A stretch of 64,000 bases of DNA from assembly GCA_017794825.1 (NCBI GenBank), contig CP051237.1:1178001-1242000 (forward strand), read 5' to 3'. A program made the position numbers and the translations under genes. Each line of letters begins with the position of its first letter. The stretch's first letter is position 1. The notes beneath the pieces were generated by a model that saw nothing but the letters and a program-made list of their open reading frames with translations, was not told the DNA's origin and made no database searches. The stretch is from Pararhizobium sp. GTDB lineage: Bacteria; Pseudomonadota; Alphaproteobacteria; Rhizobiales; Rhizobiaceae. Below, one piece after another: positions 1-7,879 of the stretch.

Positions 1-1151
1 GCCGTGTCGCGGATCGGCCGGCGGCGCAGGAATCCGAGCCGGGCGAAGGCCCCCAGCGCCGAAGATATGGTGTTCTCAGCCACAGTCATCGACAACAAAG
101 CGCCCGCGCCTCTGCGGTCCGCCGGGATATAGGAAATGCCTGCGGCAAGCGAATGGGAGGGTTTGCCTGGCTGAAGCAGGATGCCGCCGATCTCGACCGC
201 GCCGTCACGCGGGACCAGACCGAAGATTGCGTCCGCGAGCATGTCCTTGCCGCTGTCGGGCAGTCCGGCGACGCCGAGGATTTCGCCACGCGACAGTTTG
301 AAGTCGAGGTCGCGGATCGCGCCCGGAACGATCATGTTCTTCACTTCGAGAGCGATCTCGTCTCTCGCGGTTCCCGCCTGCGCCGATAACGAATATTGCT
401 CCGCCTTGTCGACCTTGCGCCCCACCATGTGCGTGACCAGACGATCAACCGTCACCTCCGGGGTATTGTCGAAACTGGTGATCATGTGGCCGTCGCGCAT
501 GACGCTGATGCGATCGGCGAGGCCCAGAACTTCCTCCAGATGGTGGGAAACATAGATTACTGTCACGCCCTGATCGCGCAATCGCTGCACAATGTCGAAA
601 AGACGCTGTGATTCACGCGGCGAAAGTGCGGAGTTCGGCTCGTCAAGAACCAGAACACGCACCTTCTGTGAAATCGCCCTGGCGATTTCGACAAGCTGCT
701 GCTGCGCGACCGTCAGGCTGGCAAGCGGCGTATCGGTGTGCAAATCGGCGAGGCCAAGTTCGGCCAGCGTGCCTGCGGCGGCTCGCGCTGCGCGATTCCT
801 GTTAAGAAGCGACAGCGCCCGCTGCGCGCCGAAAGGCCCGAGCAGCACGTTCTCGCCGACAGTCAGGTTCTGGCAAAGCGACAGTTCCTGGAAAACGATG
901 CGAATGCCCTGCGCCTGGCTCGCCAGAGGCGTCGGAAAACTCGTCTCCTCGCCGTCGACAAGAATGCTACCGCTGTTCGGCTGCACCTCGCCCGCGAGCA
1001 CATGCATCATGGTGCTCTTGCCTGCGCCGTTTTCGCCGATAACCGCGTGCACTTCGCCGGGACGAAAGGCGATGGACACGCCGTCCATCGCCACGACGCC
1101 CGGATAGGCCTTGGTGATATTACGCAGTTCGACGATCGGTTGCTGGCTCAT
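1..1151 (-). CDS. Sugar ABC transporter ATP-binding protein (RbsA/XylG type), partial
   Basis: Double-cassette ATPase that powers import of a sugar-like solute at the inner membrane. The frame stays open to the left window edge, so the C-terminal part is missing. Reading from 1151 the protein starts MSQQPIVELRNITKAYPGV and has a complete first cassette: Walker A GENGAGKST, Q-loop VFQELSL, Walker B VLVLDEPNSAL with the H-loop YVSHHLEE. The start of a second cassette follows (GEILGVAGLPDSGKD), with the degenerate second P-loop usual in RbsA-type proteins. It is the last gene of the operon dioxygenase, permease, binding protein, ATPase. The family is certain; the sugar is unknown. Confidence 0.93.
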   Translation of the reverse strand, partial: MSQQPIVELRNITKAYPGVVAMDGVSIAFRPGEVHAVIGENGAGKSTMMHVLAGEVQPNSGSILVDGEETSFPTPLASQAQGIRIVFQELSLCQNLTVGENVLLGPFGAQRALSLLNRNRAARAAAGTLAELGLADLHTDTPLASLTVAQQQLVEIARAISQKVRVLVLDEPNSALSPRESQRLFDIVQRLRDQGVTVIYVSHHLEEVLGLADRISVMRDGHMITSFDNTPEVTVDRLVTHMVGRKVDKAEQYSLSAQAGTARDEIALEVKNMIVPGAIRDLDFKLSRGEILGVAGLPDSGKDMLADAIFGLVPRDGAVEIGGILLQPGKPSHSLAAGISYIPADRRGAGALLSMTVAENTISSALGAFARLGFLRRRPIRDT

Positions 1152-1172
1152 TCGACACCCTGTCAGCGGAAG

Positions 1173-1198
1173 GTCGGCCGGCGCAAAGGCCGGCCGAC
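1173..1198 (-). other. Intercistronic stem-loop after the binding-protein gene
   Basis: A perfect 10-bp inverted repeat (GTCGGCCGGC / GCCGGCCGAC) with a 6-nt loop lies between the stop of the binding-protein gene and the ATPase start. No T-tract follows on the minus strand, so it is more likely an mRNA-stabilising or partial-attenuation hairpin than a full terminator. Such elements often raise binding protein over ATPase. Confidence 0.7.
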
Positions 1199-1205
1199 GT
1201 CCATG

Positions 1206-2180
1206 CTACTGCATCACTTTCGAGATGGTTTCAGGCGTATAAATGCCAACGCCGGTGTCGAGGTCGTCGATGGTCTCGCCCTTCAGAAACTTGACCAGCA
1301 GGTTGACCGCCTCATAGCCCTGACGCTCCGGCGCCTGGTCGATGGTCGCCTGGATCACGCCGTCGGACACCAGTTCCACGGTCTGGTCGAGGAGGTCGAA
1401 ACCGACGATCTTGACGTCGCCCGTCTTGCCGTTGCGCTTGACCCATTCGCCCGCGGCCGGCGTCGAGCAGCACTCCAGTGACAGGATGCCGGTGATCGAT
1501 GGATCCGACAGCATGGCGTTTTCGATCGCCGAGTAGATCTCCTGCGGATCGGTGCCCGTGTTGAGCGTGCGGACCACTTCGATATCCGGGAACTTCTCGA
1601 GCGCTTCGCGGGCGCCGTTTTCGCGGTCGAGAGACCATTGCGCCGCGGCGTCGAGCGTGGTGATCATCACCTTGCCCTTGCCGTCCAGAACTTCACCCAT
1701 CAGCTTGCCGGCTTCACGGCCCGACTGAACGAGGTCCTGACCGGCGAAGACCAGACGATTGCTGTCGGCGTTGTCGGTGTTGTAGGTGATCACCGGAATG
1801 CCTGCTTCCATCACCCGGTTGATGAGCGGCGCCAGGGCGTCGGAGCTCACCGAGGAAATGGCGAGGCCGTCCATCTGGCCCATCAGCGTCTCGATCTCGG
1901 AAATCTGGCCATCGGCGTCAGCGCCGACCGGTCCGATGAAGCGCGCGTTGACGCCGTCCTCGGAATCGGCGCGTTCCACGCCCGCCTTCACGAAGGGCGA
2001 AAACTCGTTCGACACATCGTGATAGGACACGAAGATGTTGAGTGGCTCGCCCGACTTGACGTTTTCGGCGATCCGCGGTGCAAGATCAAAGTCCGAGACC
2101 TTGGCCGGATCGGCGCTCGCGGGCGCTGCGCCGAACGCCAGCGCGGCGATTGCCGTCGTTATCAGAAATCTGCTTCTCAT
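1206..2180 (-). CDS. Periplasmic sugar-binding protein, RbsB-like (type I PBP)
   Basis: Solute receptor for the adjacent Rbs-type importer. The 324-residue protein starts with a Sec signal peptide (MRSRFLITTAIAALAFGAAPASA). The mature part has the two-lobed type I periplasmic binding fold: the opening strand LNIFVSYHD, the motif MDGLAISSV, IPVITYNTD, and the late motif VKIVGFDLLDQTVELV typical of ribose/allose-type receptors. Length is normal. A good ribosome site (GGAGG, read as cctcc at about 2186-2190) precedes the ATG. It sits between the permease and the ATPase. An adjacent Cys pair (ECCSTP) is a little unusual and might form a disulphide or shape the ligand pocket. The ligand cannot be read from sequence. 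Confidence 0.92.
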   Translation of the reverse strand: MRSRFLITTAIAALAFGAAPASADPAKVSDFDLAPRIAENVKSGEPLNIFVSYHDVSNEFSPFVKAGVERADSEDGVNARFIGPVGADADGQISEIETLMGQMDGLAISSVSSDALAPLINRVMEAGIPVITYNTDNADSNRLVFAGQDLVQSGREAGKLMGEVLDGKGKVMITTLDAAAQWSLDRENGAREALEKFPDIEVVRTLNTGTDPQEIYSAIENAMLSDPSITGILSLECCSTPAAGEWVKRNGKTGDVKIVGFDLLDQTVELVSDGVIQATIDQAPERQGYEAVNLLVKFLKGETIDDLDTGVGIYTPETISKVMQ

Positions 2181-2219
2181 AGTTTCCTCCCTTTGGGGTT
2201 GTTACGGCCAGGACTCCCT

Positions 2220-3287
2220 CTAGGCCGATCTCGATCTGGTGCTCCACTTGTCGATGGCAACGGCGACGATGATCACCAGTCCGATCATGACTTCCTGGGT
2301 GAAAGGCGATACGCCGAGCAACACCAGGCCGTTGCGAAGAACGCCAATGATCAGAACTCCGAGCACGGTGCCCAGCACCGTCCCTATTCCTCCCGCAAGC
2401 GATGCGCCGCCGACGACGACCGCTGCAATCACGTCAAGCTCCAGGCCAAGGCCGGTCCGACCAGCCTGTCCGCTTGGCAGAAACGCCATCGACAGGATGC
2501 CGGCCAAAGCGGCGAGCACGCCCATGATGACGAACGCCCAGATCTTCACGGTCTGGACGTGAATCCCTGAAACCCGCGCCGCCTTGGCGCTGCCGCCAAC
2601 GGCGAACACGCGAAAACCGAAGGCCGTCCGCGACAGAAGCAGCCAGCCAAGCGCGGCGACCGCTGCAAAGAACACGAGCTGCATTGGAATGGCGCCGAAG
2701 AGATAGCCCTGCCCCATCGCTTCGAAGGCGGCGAGCGTGTCGGGATCGGCGCCGTTGCGCTCATTGACCGTCACCGGCTTGCCGCCGGTCATCAGCAGCG
2801 CAGTTCCGCGCACGATCGACAGCATGCCCAGCGTAGCGATCAGCGACGGAAGCCGCCCGTAGGTCGACAGAAGACCGTTGATGACGCCGATGCCCGCCCC
2901 GCACATCAAGCCCAGCACCAGCGCCGGAAACAGGCCCCAGCCCAACACGATCAGCATACCGGCGCTGAGGCCCGCCAATGCATAGGTGGAGCCAACCGAC
3001 AGGTCGATCTCGCCGGAAATCAGCACGAATGTCATGCCGATCGCCATGATGCCAAGCAGGGAGATTTGCCGGCCGACATTCAGGAGATTGACGGTCGTAA
3101 GAAACCCGTCGGTCGTGACAGACAGAAAAATGCACATGACGACCAGCGCAAGGAACACGCCGGTCTCCTTTGCGCCTGCCAGCCGGGCGATCCGGCTGCG
3201 CAGCGACGCGCCATCGTTGTCGACGCCGCGTCTGCTCCGCATGTCCATTGCCTCTCCCGCGCGATGCGTATCCGCGCCGTCGCTCAT
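2220..3287 (-). CDS. Sugar ABC transporter permease, RbsC-like
   Basis: Inner-membrane channel subunit of the sugar importer, 355 residues, slightly long because of a roughly 45-residue hydrophilic N-terminus before the first membrane helix. It has the family hallmark GEIDLSVGSTYALAG, then NGLLSTYGRLPSLIATLGML, and the late cytoplasmic motif VGGASLAGGIGTVLGT that contacts the ATPase. Its ATG overlaps the stop of the upstream dioxygenase gene by ATGA, so the two are translationally coupled. This ties the dioxygenase to the transported compound. Confidence 0.93.
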   Translation of the reverse strand: MSDGADTHRAGEAMDMRSRRGVDNDGASLRSRIARLAGAKETGVFLALVVMCIFLSVTTDGFLTTVNLLNVGRQISLLGIMAIGMTFVLISGEIDLSVGSTYALAGLSAGMLIVLGWGLFPALVLGLMCGAGIGVINGLLSTYGRLPSLIATLGMLSIVRGTALLMTGGKPVTVNERNGADPDTLAAFEAMGQGYLFGAIPMQLVFFAAVAALGWLLLSRTAFGFRVFAVGGSAKAARVSGIHVQTVKIWAFVIMGVLAALAGILSMAFLPSGQAGRTGLGLELDVIAAVVVGGASLAGGIGTVLGTVLGVLIIGVLRNGLVLLGVSPFTQEVMIGLVIIVAVAIDKWSTRSRSA

Positions 3288-4048
3288 GACGCTTTGAGGA
3301 AGCTGCCCGCCGGAACGGTTCTCAGTTCCTCGTAATTTCCGTAATCGCGCTCGCGCTTGAACGGCGCGTTGTGCACCGCGTTATAGGAACAGATATAGCC
3401 CCAGCGATAGGTGTCGCTCGTATTCGCGTCGGAGCGGTGCAGCAGGTTTGAATGAAACACCAGCGCGTCGCCAGCTTCCATTTCTACATAGACATGTTCA
3501 AAACGCTCAACCGCAGCGTTCAGATAGGGCTTGTCTACATTCGTCTGACCGTCCTCGCGAATATGATCCAGACGGCCGAGAATGTGTGAGCCCTTCAGCA
3601 CCTGCAGGCAGCCATTCGCCTTGTTGGAGGGGTCCAGGGCGATGAAGACCGAGAGCATTTCCGGCGACAGACAGCCATTGTTGTACCAGTAGCCGAAATC
3701 CTGATGCCATTCCCAGGCGCCGCCCTCGCGCGGTTGCTTCATCGTCATCTTGTGGCTGTAGAGGTAGACCTCGTTGCCGATCAGGGCTTCCGCAAGCCTT
3801 GTCAGGCGCTCGTCACGGGCTAGCAAGCCGTATTTGTCGTCTCCGGCGGTATTCCAGAGCTTGAGAAGCGTCTTGTTGCCGGCCTTGTCGCCTTTTTCCA
3901 TGACGCCGCCGGCGGCGCTTTCGGCTTCCAGCTGCCGCCGCGCATTGTCGCGGAAATCGCCGACTTCCGCCTCGGACAGAAATCCCTTGCGCACATAGTA
4001 GCCATCGACTTCATATGCGCGCATTTCCGATCTGCTTGGAACCAGCAT
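3284..4048 (-). CDS. Phytanoyl-CoA dioxygenase (PhyH)-family Fe(II)/2-oxoglutarate oxygenase
   Basis: Predicted cytoplasmic non-haem iron oxygenase, 254 residues from the ATG at 4048. That start is preferred over the longer frame because GGGAGG lies just upstream and the extra N-terminus would be a cysteine-rich hydrophobic stretch foreign to the family. The iron ligands are visible as WHQDFGYW (HxD) and a later His in HSNLLHRSDANTS, followed by the Arg that would bind 2-oxoglutarate. It is the first gene of the sugar ABC operon and divergent from an AraC regulator, so it probably hydroxylates or oxidatively demethylates the imported compound. The substrate is unknown. Confidence 0.88.
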   Translation of the reverse strand: MLVPSRSEMRAYEVDGYYVRKGFLSEAEVGDFRDNARRQLEAESAAGGVMEKGDKAGNKTLLKLWNTAGDDKYGLLARDERLTRLAEALIGNEVYLYSHKMTMKQPREGGAWEWHQDFGYWYNNGCLSPEMLSVFIALDPSNKANGCLQVLKGSHILGRLDHIREDGQTNVDKPYLNAAVERFEHVYVEMEAGDALVFHSNLLHRSDANTSDTYRWGYICSYNAVHNAPFKRERDYGNYEELRTVPAGSFLKAS

Positions 4049-4122
4049 GCCTTCCTCCCGAAGTGTCCTCCGGTCGCGATGCCGCGACCTCTTGTTTGCA
4101 ATCTGACATTCCAAACATATGA

Positions 4123-4160
4123 ACAAAATGGACGCTGCGACAAAATAGATGTACAAAACG
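4123..4160. promoter_or_regulatory. Possible AraC-type direct-repeat operator
   Basis: In the gap between the divergent dioxygenase and AraC genes, the motif ACAAAATRGA occurs at 4123 and again at 4140, 17 bp apart, with a weaker ACAAAA at 4153. AraC proteins bind direct half-sites about two helical turns apart. The motif is short and AT-biased, so support is weak. If it is real, the second AraC start codon (4164) is the likelier one. Confidence 0.3.
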
Positions 4161-5015
4161 CGCATGAATTCCGTACGCCTGACCGCGAGAGTGCGCGCCA
4201 GCCATCATTATCTGCCGGACGTCGCCATGCATGGGGCGTTCTTCACCGTCCTGCGGTCCGGCTGGCTGGATTCTGCGCCCGGCGGCGGCGTCTCGCGGCT
4301 CGAGTGCCCGGGCGACGACGTCATTTACTGCCTTTCCGGCAAGGGAACCGTCGAGATCGACGGAAAGACATTCGACGTCGGCCAGGGTCAACTGGTCTGG
4401 ATACCAGGCGAGGCGCCGCATTCGCATCGCGCGGACGAGAGGGATCCGTGGTCGGTGATGTGGCTGCGCATGTACGGACCGGATAACCCGGCGCTGCGAC
4501 GGCGGCTGTTCGGCGCCGGCCGACCGCGCATGACGATCGCTGAAAGCGGCGAGATGATCGCCTGGTTCCACCGCCTCTTCGACACCATGGCCGCGCGCTC
4601 CGCGGACGCGGATCTCCGGCTGAACGCCGATGTCGCGGATCTGTTGCGGCTGCTTGCGCGCCAGCGCGATTCGGCGGTCCGCCCCAGCCTGCCGCCTGCG
4701 CTGAGCCGGCTCCACACCGCCATCATGGCTAATCCGGAAGCGCCATGGTCGTCAGACGACATGCAGCGCTACGCCGGCATGAGCTCGTCGCAGCTCCGTC
4801 GCCTGTTCCAGAAGCATTTCGCCACGACGCCGCGCGCCTATCTGCGCCGCGCCCGGCTCGCCATGGCGCAGCGCCTGCTCCTGGAAAGCAGCAGGACGCT
4901 CTCGGAGATCGCATTCGACTGCGGTTTTTTCGACGCGTATCACCTGAGCCGCGATTTCAAGCGCGTGATTGGCCGCCCGCCCTCCGAATGGCGCAGGCTC
5001 GAACAGGGACTCTGA
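4149..5015 (+). CDS. AraC-family transcriptional regulator
   Basis: 288 residues with an N-terminal cupin-like sensing domain (GDDVIYCLSGKGTVEIDGK, then VWIPGEAPHSHRAD) and a C-terminal pair of helix-turn-helix motifs (DDMQRYAGMSSSQLRRLFQK; RTLSEIAFDCGFFDAYHLSR). This is the layout of AraC/RhaS activators of sugar genes. It is divergent from the dioxygenase-sugar ABC operon and most likely controls it in response to the imported compound. Neither possible ATG (4149 or 4164) has a convincing ribosome site. The second would remove only five residues. Confidence 0.92.
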   Translation: MYKTRMNSVRLTARVRASHHYLPDVAMHGAFFTVLRSGWLDSAPGGGVSRLECPGDDVIYCLSGKGTVEIDGKTFDVGQGQLVWIPGEAPHSHRADERDPWSVMWLRMYGPDNPALRRRLFGAGRPRMTIAESGEMIAWFHRLFDTMAARSADADLRLNADVADLLRLLARQRDSAVRPSLPPALSRLHTAIMANPEAPWSSDDMQRYAGMSSSQLRRLFQKHFATTPRAYLRRARLAMAQRLLLESSRTLSEIAFDCGFFDAYHLSRDFKRVIGRPPSEWRRLEQGL

Positions 5016-5021
5016 TCCTCA

Positions 5022-6290
5022 CTACGAACGACGGAAAACCAGGCTGGCGTTGACGCCGCCGAAGCCGAAACCGTTCGACAGTACGTAGTCGAGTTGCTTC
5101 GATTTTGCCTTGTTCGGCGCAAGATCGAAGATGTCGGCGTCCGGTTCCGGGTCGTCGATGTTGAGGCCCGGAGGAACTACGCCGTCGCGCAAGGCCAGTA
5201 TCGAATAGACGGCTTCCAGCGCGCCCGCAGCGCCCAAGAGATGTCCGGTCGCCGACTTGGTGGACGTGACCGCAAGATCCTTGCCGCGTTCGGGGAAGAC
5301 TGCGCGAATGGCGGCGATCTCGGCCGCGTCGCCCACCGGCGTCGACGTGCTGTGCGCGTTGACGTAGTTGATCGCCTCCGGCCCGATCCCCGCCATCTGC
5401 AGGGCGAGACGCATCGCCCGCGCCGCGCCTTCCCCGTCGGGGCATCCGGCCGTCACGTGATAGGCGTCGGAACTCGTGCCGTAGCCGGCAAGCACGGCGA
5501 TCGGCGTCGCGCCTCGCGCCTGCGCATGGCTCAGCCGCTCGATGACAATCGTCGCCGCCCCTTCGGACAGCACGAAGCCGTCATGCTGACTGTCGAAGGG
5601 ACGCGACGCGCGTTGCGGTTCATCGTTGAAGCTGGTGGACAGCGCGCGCGCGGCGCCAAAACCGCCGATCCCCACCGGATCGACGCAGGCGTCCGAACCG
5701 CCGCAGACGGCGACGTCGGCCTCTCCTGTCAAAATCAGTCGCATGCCGTCGCCGATCGCCTGGGCGGACGCCGCGCATGCGGTCACCGGACAGCCGATCG
5801 GACCCTTGAAGCCGTAGCGGATGGAAACATGTCCCGAGGCGAGATTGGGCAGGAAGGAGGGGACGACGAAGGGCGATAGCCTGCGCGGCCCGCGCTCCTG
5901 GACGACATTGACGGCGCTTGTAATCGCCGGCAGTCCGCCGACGCCGGTCGCGATGATGACGGCCGTGCGCGATTTTTCAGTTTCCGCGTCAGGCGCCCAT
6001 CCAGACTGTTCCACAGCCTCCTGCGTCGCCGCCAGGGCGTAGTGGATGAACGTGTCTGTCTTCTTCAGATCCTTTTGATCCACGAAATCCAGAGGATCGA
6101 AGCCTTCCGGATCGTCCGATTTCGTTGGCACCAGCCCGGCGATCTTGCAGGCGTAGTCGGCCACATCAAAACGCGTGTTGGCCACGACGCCGCTCCTGCC
6201 CTCGGTCAGGCGCCGCCAGTTGACGTCCACGCCCACGCCAAGCGGCGAAACCGCGCCGAGACCTGACACCACGATCGGGTCGTCAATCAT
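5022..6290 (-). CDS. fabF: Beta-ketoacyl-ACP synthase II-like (FabF family)
   Basis: Condensing enzyme that extends an acyl chain on acyl carrier protein by decarboxylative condensation with malonyl-ACP. The 422-residue length is normal. The Cys-His-His triad is intact: the nucleophile in VTACAASAQAI, the first His in NAHSTSTPVGD (the usual GTG/GTS form is altered to STS), and the second in SATGHLLGAAG. No acyl carrier protein, ketoreductase or dehydratase gene is beside it, so it is not part of a visible fatty-acid operon. The next gene upstream on the same strand is a MarR regulator. It may be a second, condition-specific FabF; the housekeeping copy is expected elsewhere. Confidence 0.9.
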   Translation of the reverse strand: MIDDPIVVSGLGAVSPLGVGVDVNWRRLTEGRSGVVANTRFDVADYACKIAGLVPTKSDDPEGFDPLDFVDQKDLKKTDTFIHYALAATQEAVEQSGWAPDAETEKSRTAVIIATGVGGLPAITSAVNVVQERGPRRLSPFVVPSFLPNLASGHVSIRYGFKGPIGCPVTACAASAQAIGDGMRLILTGEADVAVCGGSDACVDPVGIGGFGAARALSTSFNDEPQRASRPFDSQHDGFVLSEGAATIVIERLSHAQARGATPIAVLAGYGTSSDAYHVTAGCPDGEGAARAMRLALQMAGIGPEAINYVNAHSTSTPVGDAAEIAAIRAVFPERGKDLAVTSTKSATGHLLGAAGALEAVYSILALRDGVVPPGLNIDDPEPDADIFDLAPNKAKSKQLDYVLSNGFGFGGVNASLVFRRS

Positions 6291-6329
6291 TCGTTCGTCT
6301 CCACTTCTTCTCGCCCTCGTAACATGATG

Positions 6330-6764
6330 TCAGCCATTTCCCATCGCCCGAAGGAACCTCAACAGGTCGTCGCCATTCGTGTCGCCCAGCCGTGTTCGCA
6401 GTTCCTGCCTTGCAGCGGACCAGTAGGGAATGAGCTCGTCCAGCAGCCGTTCCCCGTCCGTCGTCAAACGACAGACCTTGGCGTTTCCCCTGCCGCTGCT
6501 CTGCTTCTTGACAAGGCTTTTCCTGACAAGAACATCGACATTGCGGGTCAGTGTCGAGCGCTCCATGGCGATGCGGCCGGCAAGCGCATTGATGGCTTCA
6601 TCGGGATGCCGGCGTATCGTCATCAACACCGAAAACTGCACGACCGTCACGCCAAACGACCGGATGCGGTTGTCGTAACGGCGCGTCAATATCCGCGCCG
6701 TCCTGATCGTGTTCATGAGCAGGCAATCGTTGAAGGCATTCTCGATCGGGTCCGCGACTGTCAT
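6330..6764 (-). CDS. MarR-family transcriptional regulator
   Basis: Small winged-helix repressor of 144 residues. I start it at the ATG at 6764 (MTVADPIENAF) and not at the longer frame beginning at 6827, because the longer version would place a perfect 22-bp palindrome inside the coding sequence. The DNA-binding core reads INALAGRIAMERSTLTRNVD followed by the wing VKKQSSGRGNAKVCRLTTDG. It lies 39 bp upstream of the fabF-like gene on the same strand and may be co-transcribed with it. MarR proteins usually bind a palindrome over their own promoter and respond to small aromatic or lipid-like ligands. Confidence 0.88.
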   Translation of the reverse strand: MTVADPIENAFNDCLLMNTIRTARILTRRYDNRIRSFGVTVVQFSVLMTIRRHPDEAINALAGRIAMERSTLTRNVDVLVRKSLVKKQSSGRGNAKVCRLTTDGERLLDELIPYWSAARQELRTRLGDTNGDDLLRFLRAMGNG

Positions 6765-6773
6765 CGCCGAACC

Positions 6774-6795
6774 ATATCGTGTATATACACGATAT
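6774..6795. promoter_or_regulatory. Perfect 22-bp palindromic operator
   Basis: Two uninterrupted 11-bp halves, ATATCGTGTAT and its exact complement, sit 10 bp upstream of the preferred MarR start and about 90 bp before the LysR start. Size and perfect symmetry suit a MarR (or GntR) dimer. It is the strongest palindrome noticed in the window and argues for MarR autoregulation, possibly reaching the divergent LysR gene as well. Confidence 0.7.
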
Positions 6796-6883
6796 ACAAT
6801 ACTGTTCCCGTCCGCCGGTTCCGACATTGTGTTTCAGCTCCAATTCCCGTTTGCTGAACGCCATCGCAAAACTGGAGCCGGTC

Positions 6884-7822
6884 ATGGACACTGCCCTATC
6901 CTATTTCAACGAGGTCGTTCGGCTCGGATCGATCCGCCAGGCGGCTGATCGGCTGCATGTATCGGCGTCGTCCATCAGCCGGCAGATCCAGAAGCTGGAG
7001 CACATGTTCGGCACGGAGCTGATCGTGCGGCATCCGCAGGGCGTCAAGCTGACGCCGGCCGGCGAGGTCGTCGCCCGTTTCGTGCAGGGCCGCGCGCGCG
7101 AAATGCAGCGGGTCAAGACGTCGATCGACGCGCTCAAGGGGCTGCACAGCGGCCATGTCTGCATCTACACCGTGGAAGGCATGATCGGCGGCTTGCTGCC
7201 GCGCGCGCTCGCCGCCTTCTGCCGGCAATATCCGGGCATTACCTACGAAGTCTGCGTCGCGGGAACCGACGACGTCATGCAGGCGGTCGCGGAAGACCGC
7301 TGCGATATCGGCATATCGTTTCACCCCTTTCCGCGTCACAATGTGGTGGCGCTCGCCACCATCCAGCAGCCGCTGCACGCGGTCATGGCGCCGGACCACC
7401 CGATGGCTGCTCGCAAGATCCTGGCGTTTTCTGATCTTGTCGCGGAGCCCATCGGCCTGCCGGATACGTCCTTCGGCATCCGTCATCTCGTCGATCATGT
7501 CCTGAAGTCCAGCCAGTTCGACGTCAATATCCGGCTGGAAACCAACTCTATCGACATGCTCAGGCAATTCGCCCTGCACAAGATGGGCGTGGTATTCATG
7601 CCGGCCTTCGCATGCGAGCGCGAACTTGCCACGAAGCAGCTCGTCGCTGTGCCGCTTGCAGACGCCGCCCTGACCAACGCCAAGGCCCAGATCTGCAAAC
7701 ACGCCGAAATCGAGCCCACGCTCGCCGCCCAGGGCCTCGTGCAAACCATTGTGTCGCTCGCAAGCGACCACGGTGATGTTGCAATTTTCGCAACGCCGCG
7801 TGCTGAAGTTAACGCTTCCTAG
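6884..7822 (+). CDS. LysR-family transcriptional regulator
   Basis: 312 residues from the ATG at 6884, chosen because GGAG lies at the right distance and the protein then begins with the classic LysR helix-turn-helix (MDTALSYFNEVVRLGSIRQA, then LHVSASSISRQIQKLE). The rest is the usual two-lobed effector domain. It lies 57 bp upstream of livK on the same strand, so it is the likely regulator of the branched-chain-type transporter and dehydrogenase genes that follow. The track-style longer start at 6779 would overlap the 22-bp palindrome and is disfavoured. Confidence 0.92.
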   Translation: MDTALSYFNEVVRLGSIRQAADRLHVSASSISRQIQKLEHMFGTELIVRHPQGVKLTPAGEVVARFVQGRAREMQRVKTSIDALKGLHSGHVCIYTVEGMIGGLLPRALAAFCRQYPGITYEVCVAGTDDVMQAVAEDRCDIGISFHPFPRHNVVALATIQQPLHAVMAPDHPMAARKILAFSDLVAEPIGLPDTSFGIRHLVDHVLKSSQFDVNIRLETNSIDMLRQFALHKMGVVFMPAFACERELATKQLVAVPLADAALTNAKAQICKHAEIEPTLAAQGLVQTIVSLASDHGDVAIFATPRAEVNAS

Positions 7823-7879
7823 GAACGCCCGCCGCCAATAACATCCCGCATCGGGAACTTAAAAACAAAGGAGAATTCT

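Noticed and set aside
4049..4165. Longer start for the PhyH-type oxygenase, suggesting a membrane anchor
   Set aside because: The hydrophobic stretch is upstream of a strong GGGAGG ribosome site and ATG at 4048 and would fill the divergent promoter.
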